Positions 1 through 5,892 of a stretch of 5,892 nucleotides of DNA are shown piece after piece. The notes beneath the pieces are model-generated. The model was not told the DNA's origin and searched no databases. It saw only the letters and a list, made by a program, of their open reading frames with translations. Both the position numbers and the translations under genes were made by a program. Each line of letters opens with the position of its first letter. Position 1 is the stretch's first letter. The DNA is from CAVPGH01 sp046726955 (GTDB lineage: Bacteria; Acidobacteriota; Vicinamibacteria; Fen-336). The DNA is taken from contig JBKPBQ010000449.1 in assembly GCA_046726955.1 (NCBI GenBank), forward strand, positions 1 through 5,892, given 5' to 3'.

Positions 1-1
1 G

Positions 2-205
2 ATTTCGCCCGTCCATTCACCGTTCGACGGCGACACGGTCTTCGCCCTCGCCACCGGCACGCGCGCCGGAGAGGCCAACGCGGAGCTGGTGGCGCGGGTG
101 GGAGCCCTCGCCGCCGAGGCGATGGCGGACGCGATCGTGCGCGCGGCGCGCGAGGCCACGGGCCTGCCCGGGATTCCCGCGGTTCGGGACCTCGTGGCCC
201 GGTGA
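2..205 (+). CDS. P1 family (S58/DmpA-like) peptidase, C-terminal end only
   Basis: The window opens inside a reading frame that gives 67 residues and stops at TGA 203-205. Near its start is HSPFDGDTVFALATG, the conserved C-terminal block of the P1 peptidase family (MEROPS S58: DmpA aminopeptidase, BapA beta-aminopeptidase, L-aminopeptidase/D-esterase). An alanine-rich helix follows (residues about 24-50), also usual for the end of these proteins. Family members are self-cleaving N-terminal-nucleophile hydrolases acting on peptides with N-terminal L-, D- or beta-amino acids. The cleavage site and nucleophile lie upstream of the window, so activity cannot be judged and the exact substrate class is unknown. 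The stop codon overlaps the GTG start of the symporter (GTGA), implying one transcript and coupled translation. Confidence 0.85.
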   Translation: MSPVHSPFDGDTVFALATGTRAGEANAELVARVGALAAEAMADAIVRAAREATGLPGIPAVRDLVAR

Positions 206-1593
206 ACCTTCACCTCGTCCTCCTCCTCGCCTACTCCGTCCTCCAGGTCTGGCTCGGGCTCTGGATCGGCCGGCAGGTCCGGTCGACCGGCGACTTCTTC
301 GTGGCCGGCCGCCGGCTCGGTCCGTGGCTGCTCTTCTCCACGCTCGTCGCCGCGAACATCGGCGCGGGCTCCACCGTGGGCGCGGCCGGGCTCGGCTACC
401 GGGACGGGATCTCCGCCTGGTGGTGGGTGGGCTCCGCGGGGATCGGCTGCATCGCCCTCGGCCTGCTCGTGGGACCGCGCATCCGGCGGGTGGCCGCAGA
501 GAACGACCTCCGCACCGCGGGCGACTACCTCGAGCACCGCTACAGCCGCGAGGTGCGCGGCCTCATCTCGGTGCTCCTGTGGTTCGGCACCATCGCGATC
601 CTCGCCGGGCAGCTCATCGCGCTCGCCTGGGTGCTGAACGTGGTCGCGGGGCTCCCCAAGTGGGCGGGCTGCGTGATCGGCGGTCTCGTGGCCACGACCT
701 ATTTCGCCGCGGGCGGCCTCCTCACCTCGGCCTGGGTGAACGCGGTGCAGGTCGTGGTGATGCTCGTCGGGTTCGGGGCCGCGCTCCCGACGGCCCTGGA
801 GCGCGTCGGAGGCTGGGCGACTGTGGCCGCCCAGCCCGCCCCCGACGGGTACTGGAACTTCTGGCAGGGCGGGGCCTCGGGCTGGCTCTACGTCGTCCTC
901 CTCGCTCCCGCATTCGTCATCTCTCCGGGCCTTCTCCAGAAGGTCTACGGCGCGCGCGACGACCGCACGGTGCGCGTGGCCGTGCTCGGTGACGCGGCCG
1001 TGCTCCTCGTCTTCGCCTTCATCCCTCCGCTGCTCGGAATGACCGCCCGCTCGCTCCACCCCGGCCTCGACAACCACGAGCTGGCCCTTCCCGTCCTGCT
1101 CATGCGCGACCTCCCGCCGCTCCTGGGCAGTCTCGGCCTCGCCGCGGTCGTCTCGGCGGAGGTCTCGACGGCCGACGCCATCCTCTTCATGCTCGCCACG
1201 TCGCTCTCCCAGGACCTCTATCGTCGCTTCCTGAACCCGACGGCGACCGATGCCCAGGTCTTGAAGGTGGCGCGCCTCGCCGCCGTCGCGGGCGGCGTGC
1301 TCGGAGTGGGTGTGGCCGTGGCCGCGCCCAGCGTGATCGGAGTGCTCTCGATCTTCTACTCCGTGCTCACGGTGAGCCTGTTCGTTCCGATCGTCGCGGG
1401 GCTCTACTCGTCGCGGATGGGCACCCGCGAGGCCCTGGCCGCCATCGCCTGCGGCGTTCTCGTCATGCTCGCCACTCACCTGGGAACGGAGGGACGCGGC
1501 TTCGGTGCGGCCTCACCGGTCGTCGTGGGCCTCGCCGCCGCCGCTCTTGCCGCGCTCGCCGCCGCTTTCCTTCCGCGGCGGCAGACCGCCTAG
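202..1593 (+). CDS. Sodium:solute symporter (SSS family) permease
   Basis: This 463-residue integral membrane protein is a member of the solute:sodium symporter family (LeuT fold; relatives are PutP, PanF, SGLT), expected to import a small solute with Na+ across the inner membrane. About 13 hydrophobic segments can be traced, the first at residues 1-23 and the last at 438-457. The family signature after TM1 is present (TGDFFVAGRRLGPW, 29-42), as is an early glycine-rich helix (44-66). The stretch AAVVSAEVST...SQDLY (313-339) aligns without gaps to the PutP Na+-site helix, placing S322/T323 at PutP S340/T341. Glu320 inside that helix is a charged residue not seen in PutP. The GTG start is chosen because it overlaps the peptidase stop and TM1 begins at once; no good Shine-Dalgarno precedes it. 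Substrate unknown; the peptidase neighbour hints at an amino acid or peptide-derived compound. The last 27 codons lie opposite the convergent oxygenase gene. Confidence 0.9.
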   Translation: MNLHLVLLLAYSVLQVWLGLWIGRQVRSTGDFFVAGRRLGPWLLFSTLVAANIGAGSTVGAAGLGYRDGISAWWWVGSAGIGCIALGLLVGPRIRRVAAENDLRTAGDYLEHRYSREVRGLISVLLWFGTIAILAGQLIALAWVLNVVAGLPKWAGCVIGGLVATTYFAAGGLLTSAWVNAVQVVVMLVGFGAALPTALERVGGWATVAAQPAPDGYWNFWQGGASGWLYVVLLAPAFVISPGLLQKVYGARDDRTVRVAVLGDAAVLLVFAFIPPLLGMTARSLHPGLDNHELALPVLLMRDLPPLLGSLGLAAVVSAEVSTADAILFMLATSLSQDLYRRFLNPTATDAQVLKVARLAAVAGGVLGVGVAVAAPSVIGVLSIFYSVLTVSLFVPIVAGLYSSRMGTREALAAIACGVLVMLATHLGTEGRGFGAASPVVVGLAAAALAALAAAFLPRRQTA

Positions 1594-2577
1594 CAGGGCC
1601 GCGCCCCGGCGCGCTCGCCAGGAGGCGGCGATCACCGTGGCCGCCGTGGAGACGCTCCTCCCGAAGAAGCGGAGCAGCACTTTCTCGCGCCGCTTCTGCT
1701 TCAGCAGGTATCGGAAGAAGCGCTTGCGGCCCATGTCGGACTGGCGGATGGCGCTCATCGCGTCCTTGAGCTCGGCGTAGCCCACGGCGTCGCGGCCCGC
1801 GGCGTCGAAGGCGCGGAACATGCGCTCGTAGGTGTCGGCGTCGTTCATCATGATCCACGCCTTGTTGGGACCGCCGTCGGCCAGGCGGCCGCGGCGCACG
1901 AGCGTCGTGGCGTTCGCCGCCCGGAAGGACAGCGACACCCGCTCGGTCTCCGTGTCCTGCGTGCGGTGGATCATGTCGCCGCGGAGGAGCAGCAGGTCGC
2001 CGGGATCGAGCTCCGGGGTCACGGCCAGCCGGTCGAGGTCCTCCGCGAGCACGTGCGCCGCGCCCGCGTCGTCCTGGATCACGAGCGTCTTGCCGTCCTT
2101 GAGCTTGACGAAGCTCGTGGCGCCGCCGCGGACGAGCTTCGCGTAGGTCTCTGGGCTCTCGCGCTCGAGCACGTCGAATGGGATCACGCACAGGTTCGAC
2201 CGGTCCTTCCGCGGCTTGAGGATCGGGATGTAGAAGTTCAGGTAGTCGTAGTGGTTCTGGATCGCGAAGAAGCTCTCGTGGTCCTGGTGCCAGCCGAACT
2301 GGATGCCCCGCCCGGTCGCGAAATAGCAGCCGCCGAGCGGGAGGTCCGGCCGCAGCCGCGTGCGCGTCGCGACGAGGGCGAGCACGTCCTTCACCCGCTG
2401 CTCGATCGCCTCGTGGACCTTGCCGCCCGCCGGGGAGAGCTTGTAGTTGCGGTTGCCGTTGTTGACGGGCTGGCTCTGGTAGTCCTCGCGGCAGACCCGG
2501 ATCTCCGCCTCCGAAAGGAACGAGGGGACGAGGACGAACCCCCGGGTCTCCAGGTCCTCGAAGCGCGCGCTCTGCAT
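1513..2577 (-). CDS. Phytanoyl-CoA dioxygenase (PhyH)-like Fe(II)/2-oxoglutarate oxygenase
   Basis: The product is a predicted 354-residue cytosolic oxygenase. An N-terminal segment typical of the family (FEDLETRGFVLVPSFLS, 5-21) precedes a double-stranded beta-helix core. The iron-binding HxD is in GWHQDHESF (H97, D99), the distal histidine in GDMIHRT (H204), and R213 is a candidate 2-oxoglutarate ligand. All expected metal ligands are therefore present, so it should be catalytically competent, hydroxylating an unidentified substrate. PhyH-like enzymes act on acyl-CoAs, ectoine, antibiotics and other small molecules, so the name gives family only. ATG 2577 is preferred because GGGAGG sits 5 bases upstream; GTG 2595 would add six residues. 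After the core come a basic helix-rich region (about 275-325) and a Gly/Lys/Glu/Arg-rich tail (329-354), which is exactly the part antisense to the symporter. The gene lies 111 bases downstream of the permease on the same strand and may be cotranscribed with it. Confidence 0.82.
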   Translation of the reverse strand: MQSARFEDLETRGFVLVPSFLSEAEIRVCREDYQSQPVNNGNRNYKLSPAGGKVHEAIEQRVKDVLALVATRTRLRPDLPLGGCYFATGRGIQFGWHQDHESFFAIQNHYDYLNFYIPILKPRKDRSNLCVIPFDVLERESPETYAKLVRGGATSFVKLKDGKTLVIQDDAGAAHVLAEDLDRLAVTPELDPGDLLLLRGDMIHRTQDTETERVSLSFRAANATTLVRRGRLADGGPNKAWIMMNDADTYERMFRAFDAAGRDAVGYAELKDAMSAIRQSDMGRKRFFRYLLKQKRREKVLLRFFGRSVSTAATVIAASWRARRGAALLGGLPPRKESGGERGKSGGGEAHDDR

Positions 2578-2688
2578 CTGGGCCTCCCGGCACACTCCCG
2601 GCGCGGCCCTTGCTGCGGGGAGGGAGGGAGGACAGACCGCTTGAGCGCCGACGGGTGCGGTAACGCTAGCGCAAGGCGGGCACCGAGT
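2578..2688 (-). other. Intergenic leader between permease and PhyH-like gene, with CU-rich tract
   Basis: This 111-base gap separates the permease stop from the oxygenase ATG. Read as minus-strand RNA, positions 2632 down to 2617 form a pure pyrimidine tract built of CCUCCC repeats. It is complementary to the GGGAGG ribosome binding site about 30 bases further on, and also to a second GGGAG at 2599-2595. I found no convincing sigma70 promoter here, so the oxygenase may be read from the permease transcript. The small palindrome CGCTAGCG near 2664-2671 has no visible partner element. No hairpin followed by a U-run is present, so there is no evident terminator. Confidence 0.4.
2583..2588 (-). 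promoter_or_regulatory. Ribosome binding site of the PhyH-like gene
   Basis: On the minus strand GGGAGG lies 5 bases before ATG 2577. It decides the start in favour of this ATG over the in-frame GTG 18 bases upstream, which would place the same purine run inside the coding sequence. Confidence 0.6.
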
Positions 2689-4372
2689 CTACTCGTGCGT
2701 GAGCGCGGCCACCGGGTCCACCCGCGTGGCCCGCCGCGCGGGCAGCCAGCAGGCGACGAGCGCGACGAGGGCGAGGACGAGGGCGGCGAGCGCGAAGGTC
2801 GGCACATCGGCGGGCGTGACGCCGAAGAGGAGGCTCCGCATGAGCCCGCCGAGCGCGGCCGCCGCTCCCAGGCCGAGGACGATGGCCCCGAGCGTCAGCG
2901 CCATGCCCTGGCCCACCACGAGCGCGAGGACCTGGCCCGCCCGCGCCCCGAGCGCGACGCGGATGCCGATCTCCTGCGTGCGCTGCGCGACCGCGTAGGA
3001 GAGGACACCGTAGATGCCGATCGCGGCCAGGAGGAGGGCGACTCCGGCGAACGCGCCGAAGAGCCAGAGCAGGAAGCGCGTGGGGGCGAGCGCGCGGTCG
3101 AGGACCTGCGCCATCGGCGCGACGCTCCACACCGGCTGGTCCTTGTCCACAGACCAGATGGCGGCGCGCACGCCGTCGGCTACGGCGAGCGGCGGACCCG
3201 CGGTGCGGGCGACGACGCACGCGAAGATCTTCGGGTCCTGGTAGTGGGCGGTGTAGACCTGGGCCTGCGGCGGCTCGGAGAGCCGGCGGTGCTTGACGTC
3301 GCCCACCACGCCGATCACGGTCAGCCAGTCGTCGGTCTCCTGCGGCCGCAGCCGGTGGCCGAGCGCGCTCTCCCCCGGCCACGCGACGTGAGCGAGCGTC
3401 TGGTTGACGATCACGACCTTCGGCGCGCTTGCGTCGTCGTGGTCGGTGAAGTCGCGGCCTTCGTGGAGGGGAATCCCCATCGTCCGGAAGTAATCGGGCG
3501 TGACGATGTTGACCTGCGTCTGCGGCACCTTGCCGGGAGGCGGCTCGGGACGGCCCTCCACGAGATACCCGCCCTCCGCGTAGTTGCCGGTGAGAGGCAC
3601 GGCGCGCACGAGCGCGGCCGATTCCACGCCCGGCACCGCCCGGATCTTCGCGATCGCGGCGCGGAAGAACGCGGCCACCGGCTCGCCCTCCGGGTACTTC
3701 GAAGGAGGCAGGCGGAAGGACAGCGTGAGCAGGCGCTCGGGACGGAAGCCCGGCTCCACCGAGTTGAGGCGGCGCAGGCTCTGCACGAGGAGCCCCGCCC
3801 CCACGAGGAGGACGAGGGACAGCGCGACCTCGGAGACGACGAGCGCCTCGCGCAGCCGGCGCCGCCCCGCTCCCGCCGACCGTCCGCCCTCCTTCAGCAC
3901 CGCGCTCAAGTCCGCGCGCAAGGCCTGGAGGGCGGGCACGAGGCCGATCGTGATCCCGGTAGCGAGAGAAAGGACGAGGCTGAATGCGAGCACGGCCGGA
4001 TCGAGCGAGACGTTCCCATCGAGCCTCGGCAGGCCGCCCGGAGCGAGGGCCACGAGCCCCCTCACGCCCCAGAGCCCGAGGCCCACTCCCACGAGCCCGC
4101 CGAGCCCGGCGAGCAGCACGCCCTCGGCCAGCAGCTCGCGCACGATCCGGCCGCGGCCCGCCCCGAGCGCGCTCAGGAGCGCGATCTCCTTGCGGCGGTC
4201 GGTGGCGCGGGCAAGGAGCAGGTTCGCCACGTTCGCGCAGGCGATGAGCAGCACGAGGGCCACGGCGCCCTGGAGGGCCACGAGGCTCGGACGGACCTCG
4301 TCCACGACCATGTCCCGCAGCGGCACGACACGCACCCCGAGGCCTGCGTTCGTCTTCGGGAACTCCTCCTCG
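2689..4372 (-). CDS. ADOP-type MacB/FtsX ABC permease, C-terminal part after frameshift
   Basis: Starting from EEEFPKTNAGLGVRVVPLRD just past the lesion, 560 residues carry the rest of a duplicated MacB-like permease. Residues 30-56 are a membrane helix with the hallmark LLIACANVANLLLARA, followed by helices at about 80-108 and 126-147, which complete the first FtsX unit. A helix at 175-200 opens the second unit. Its MacB-type extracytoplasmic domain spans about 205-425 and contains TPDYFRTMGI (291-300) and GVVGDVKHRRL (354-364). Last come three helices (about 432-458, 482-512, 522-545), including FAGVALLLAAIGIYGVLSYA and the QEIGIRVALGA motif, and the usual end RRATRVDPVAALTHE. This matches orphan permeases of the acidobacterial ADOP group; no ATPase gene is in the window. 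Unless the lesion is an assembly error, this part could be made only by reinitiation, for example at ATG 4311, or by frameshifting. Physiological substrate unknown. Confidence 0.85.
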
Positions 4373-5420
4373 GGCGGCTCGCGATCGGGAGGAGGTCGGC
4401 CTCCGCCTGCGCGCTGCTCACCCCGGGAAGGAGGCGCCCGACCGCGAAGAGGCTGCGGTCGTCGCGCGTCAGCCCGTCGCGGTTCGGGTAGTACGGCATG
4501 GGCAGGAAGACCTCGCTCGTCCAGGTGCCGCCCACGAGGTTCAGCTCGAAGTCGGGCGGAAGCACTCCCACGACTGTGAACGGCCCACCGTTCAGCGTGA
4601 GCGTGCGGCCGACGAGCCCCGGATCGCCGCCGAACCGCCGCTGCCAGAGGCCGTGGCTGACCACCGCCACCGGCTGCGCGGATCCGATCTCCGTCTCCTC
4701 GGGTGCGAACAGGCGTCCCCGATGGGCGGTCGTCTGCAAGACCGTCGAGAAGAGGCTGGCGGTGGCGAAGATTCCCGTCACGCGCTCCGGCGTGTCGGTG
4801 CCGGTGAGGTTGACGCTCTGGCCGCGCACCACTGCGAGGCCCGCGAACGAGCGGCTCTCGTCGCGCAGCTCGACGAAGTCGGGCCAGGAGAGGCCGAGGC
4901 TGGCGAGCGCGTTGTCGGGGGCGTCGGCCGCGCGCCCGCGCACGAAGACGAGGCGCTCGGAGTCGGGGTAAGGGAGCGGGGAGAGAAGGACTGCCTTCAC
5001 GACGGAGAAGATGGCCGTGTTCGCACCCAGACCCAGGGCGAGCGTGGCCACCGTGAGCGCGGTGAAGCCGGGACGCTGGCGGAGAGCGCGCCCGGCGTGC
5101 CGCAGGTCGCGGAAGAACGACTCCATGGCTCCGTCTCCTTTCCGCCGTGGACCGCGGCGGGCGCGCATCTCTGCAGTCGGGCCGGATGGCTCGAGGCGCT
5201 CGGCGATCGCGTTGCGGGCCACGTCGAGGAGGCTCCGGGCCCAGAGCGCCGCAAGCCCCGGCGCCCCGCGCCGCTTCCGGGCCTCGCGCTGCTGGTCGCG
5301 GAACATCTCCGCCATGTCGAGGCCGGCTTCGCGGCGGAAGGCCCCGGGATAGGCGCGGAGGAGCGCGGCGTAGAGGCGGTCGGAGATCGACCGGCGCCGG
5401 TCCATGTCCTTCTCGGCCAT
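4173..5420 (-). CDS. ADOP-type MacB/FtsX ABC permease, N-terminal part, frameshifted
   Basis: This open frame gives 415 residues, of which about the first 349 are genuine permease and the rest out-of-frame arginine/serine-rich sequence up to TGA 4173. Residues 12-90 form the soluble ADOP prefix domain (RLYAALLRAYPGAFRREAG, then an EMFRDQQREARKRRG helix). DLRHAGRALRQRPGFTALTV (105-124) and LALGLGANTAIFSV (127-140) are the classic first helix of MacB-like permeases. From about 146 to 345 runs the first extracytoplasmic MacB domain, with GLSWPDFVELRD, VVSHGLWQRRFGGDP and VVGVLPPDFEL. The natural continuation is in another frame from 4371 downward; together they would make about 910 residues, normal for ADOPs. 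ATG 5420 starts 8 bases after the padR stop, with only a weak purine-rich site (GGCGAG). ATG 5405 and ATG 5126 are alternatives, the latter removing the prefix domain. PadR next door is the expected regulator. Confidence 0.85.
   Translation of the reverse strand: MAEKDMDRRRSISDRLYAALLRAYPGAFRREAGLDMAEMFRDQQREARKRRGAPGLAALWARSLLDVARNAIAERLEPSGPTAEMRARRGPRRKGDGAMESFFRDLRHAGRALRQRPGFTALTVATLALGLGANTAIFSVVKAVLLSPLPYPDSERLVFVRGRAADAPDNALASLGLSWPDFVELRDESRSFAGLAVVRGQSVNLTGTDTPERVTGIFATASLFSTVLQTTAHRGRLFAPEETEIGSAQPVAVVSHGLWQRRFGGDPGLVGRTLTLNGGPFTVVGVLPPDFELNLVGGTWTSEVFLPMPYYPNRDGLTRDDRSLFAVGRLLPGVSSAQAEADLLPIASRPRRSSRRRTQASGCVSCRCGTWSWTRSVRASWPSRAPWPSCCSSPARTWRTCSLPAPPTAARRSRS
4371..4376 (-). other. 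Frameshift site (one base missing) splitting the permease
   Basis: Upstream the frame reads ...EADLLPIASR; downstream it reads EEEFPKTNAGLG. Family members read continuously through here as IARRLE-EYPxTNAG-type sequence. Minus-strand bases AGCCGCC|CGAGGAGGAG need exactly one added base at the bar (between 4373 and 4372): CGC-CNC-GAG restores R-x-EEEFPKTN, with x = Leu if the lost base is T. The conserved residues on both sides argue for one recent lesion or a sequencing/assembly error in a GC-rich C-run. In the upstream frame there is no X-XXY-YYZ slippery heptamer, so programmed -1 shifting is not supported. Confidence 0.8.
5135..5141 (-). promoter_or_regulatory. Strong internal ribosome binding site before permease Met99
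   Basis: The minus strand reads AAAGGAG, then 8 bases, then ATG at 5126 (Met99 of the long form, starting MESFFRDLRHAGRAL). It is the best Shine-Dalgarno/start combination in the padR-permease unit and falls exactly at the junction between the soluble prefix domain and the first membrane-proximal segment. It could yield a short form without the prefix domain. Its position in coding sequence means it may also be chance. Confidence 0.4.
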
Positions 5421-5428
5421 CCGCTCGC

Positions 5429-5773
5429 CTACGACTCGCCGAGAAGCCGGCTGCGGCGGCCCGCGCGCACGAGCTCCTCGAGGCGCTCCATCTCGGCCCG
5501 CGCCGCCCGGCGGCCGAGCGCCGTGATGCGGTAGTAGCGGCGCCGCTCGTCGTCGGCTTCGGAATCGCGCCGGCGGGTGGACTCGGCGACGAGCCCGCCC
5601 TTGCGCATCCGCTCGAGCGCTCGGTAGAGCGTGCCCGGATCGAGGCGGAGGGCGCCCCCCGTGCGCTCGGCGGTCTCTTGCATGATCGCGTACCCGTGGC
5701 GCTCCTCGTCGGCGAGGGAAACGAGGATCTCGAGCTCGACGGGGCGGAGGGAAGGCAGGCGGGAGGGGGGCAC
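5429..5773 (-). CDS. PadR-family transcriptional regulator
   Basis: This 114-residue winged-helix DNA-binding protein is at the short end of the PadR family (PadR-s1 type, typically about 110). Residues 9-30 (LRPVELEILVSLADEERHGYAI) are the first two helices with the family HGYAI motif. Residues 46-62 (PGTLYRALERMRKGGLV) are the recognition helix region, and 70-84 form the wing ending in RRYYRIT. A short C-terminal helix (about 86-105) is the usual dimerisation element. GTG 5773 is the only standard start that keeps helix 1: an in-frame TAG lies 12 bases upstream and the next ATG is Met31. PadR proteins are usually repressors of adjacent transport or stress genes, often ligand-responsive. This one sits directly before the ADOP permease (8-base gap), so it likely controls itself and the permease through the palindrome in its promoter. 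Confidence 0.92.
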   Translation of the reverse strand: MPPSRLPSLRPVELEILVSLADEERHGYAIMQETAERTGGALRLDPGTLYRALERMRKGGLVAESTRRRDSEADDERRRYYRITALGRRAARAEMERLEELVRAGRRSRLLGES

Positions 5774-5779
5774 GTCCCC

Positions 5780-5808
5780 AATCTATGCGTGGCGCATATA
5801 TGTGTCAA
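5780..5808 (-). promoter_or_regulatory. Sigma70-type promoter of padR-permease unit
   Basis: On the minus strand a perfect -35 TTGACA (5808-5803), a 17-base spacer and a -10 TAGATT (5785-5780; 4 of 6 matches to TATAAT) form a near-consensus promoter, in an AT-richer patch that stands out from the surrounding sequence. It begins 4 bases after the stop of the CHAT-domain gene. The -10 ends only 6 bases before the padR GTG, so a start point 7 bases downstream coincides with the G of that start codon, predicting a leaderless transcript. Confidence 0.7.
5781..5801. promoter_or_regulatory. Palindromic operator between -35 and -10, probable PadR site
   Basis: A 21-base near-perfect inverted repeat has core TATGCG-CCA-CGCATA (6-base perfect arms, 3-base centre) and two further matching pairs outside one mismatch. 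It fills the spacer and overlaps the -10 box, so a bound dimer would block RNA polymerase. PadR proteins are known to bind such AT-edged dyads of the ATG...CAT kind at their own promoters. The assignment to this PadR is inferred from position and symmetry. Confidence 0.6.
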
Positions 5809-5812
5809 GCCC

Positions 5813-5892
5813 TCATCGGCTCTCTCCTTCGAGCACGAAGGCCGCCCAGTAGTAGGGCTCGCGCCAGCGCCGGCTGCTCCTGAGCGCGAGCT
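5813..5892 (-). CDS. CHAT-domain protein, C-terminal end only
   Basis: The last 25 codons before TGA 5815-5813 read LALRSSRRWREPYYWAAFVLEGESR. The WREPYYWAAFVLEG block matches the nearly invariant end of CHAT domains (usually HPYYWAAFVLxG), caspase-like clan CD modules that typically follow tetratricopeptide repeats. The His/Cys catalytic region would lie beyond the window, so protease activity and any TPR or effector context cannot be assessed. The usual His before PYYW is Glu here. The stop lies 39 bases before padR, and the padR promoter begins right after it, so the two genes are adjacent but probably separately initiated. Confidence 0.75.
   Translation of the reverse strand, partial: LALRSSRRWREPYYWAAFVLEGESR

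Noticed and set aside
138..157. GCGCGC-rich dyad in the peptidase end as a regulatory site.
   Set aside because: It encodes the expected Ala/Arg helix of the peptidase and reflects local GC-rich codon use.
1577..1590. GGCGG-CAGA-CCGCC hairpin at the symporter end as a terminator.
   Set aside because: The stem is only 5 bp, lies inside coding sequence and has no T-run on either side.
2617..2632. G-quadruplex in the + strand G-rich tract.
   Set aside because: Only three runs of at least three G are present, followed by a GG, so the standard four-run pattern is not met.
4371..4380. Programmed -1 ribosomal frameshift in the permease.
   Set aside because: Codons at the junction (AGC CGC CCG) do not form a slippery heptamer, and permeases of this type are normally in one frame.
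1966..4491. Very long (841-codon) open frame on the + strand opposite the oxygenase and permease.
   Set aside because: Its translation is Arg/Glu/His/Asp-rich without recognisable domains, and it lies antisense to two genes with clear family motifs. Long antisense frames are expected in GC-rich DNA with strong third-position bias.
4375..5808. Upstream extension of the permease C-terminal frame toward 5808 on the - strand.
   Set aside because: Beyond the lesion this frame is Arg/Pro/Ser-rich nonsense overlapping the conserved N-terminal permease half and padR in their own frames.

Overview
This is a compact, very GC-rich stretch (about 70% G+C by eye) from a bacterial chromosome or metagenomic contig. 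Acidobacteriota or a related uncultured lineage is the best guess. The reason is the PadR regulator followed directly by a long 'orphan' MacB/FtsX-type permease with an N-terminal prefix domain (the ADOP architecture, typical of Acidobacteriota), next to the end of a CHAT-domain gene. This is inference from gene content only. There are no RNA genes, insertion sequences, CRISPR arrays or long repeats, and no gene-free stretch longer than about 110 bases.

Left part, + strand: the C-terminal end of an S58/DmpA-type (P1 family) peptidase overlaps the start of a sodium:solute symporter through a shared GTGA, so the two are probably translationally coupled. A peptidase feeding or fed by a transporter is plausible, but the substrate cannot be read from sequence.

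Middle, - strand: a phytanoyl-CoA dioxygenase (PhyH)-like Fe(II)/2-oxoglutarate oxygenase runs convergently into the symporter, and the last 81 bases of the two genes overlap. Upstream of it, after a 111-base gap holding its ribosome binding site and a CU-rich leader tract, lies the permease.

Right part, - strand: the last 25 codons of a CHAT-domain protein, then a promoter with an embedded palindrome, then padR, then the ADOP permease 8 bases later. The permease is split by one missing base near 4372/4373. Its N-terminal 349 codons and C-terminal 560 codons are both well conserved but lie in different frames. Restoring one base would give about 910 residues with eight predicted membrane segments. 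The padR promoter is a consensus-like TTGACA-17-TAGATT whose predicted start point falls on the padR GTG, suggesting a leaderless, autoregulated transcript.

I see no clear undescribed system. The most worthwhile signals are the leaderless padR promoter/operator, the single-base lesion in the permease, a strong internal start site in that permease, and a possible ribosome-site-masking leader in front of the PhyH-like gene.
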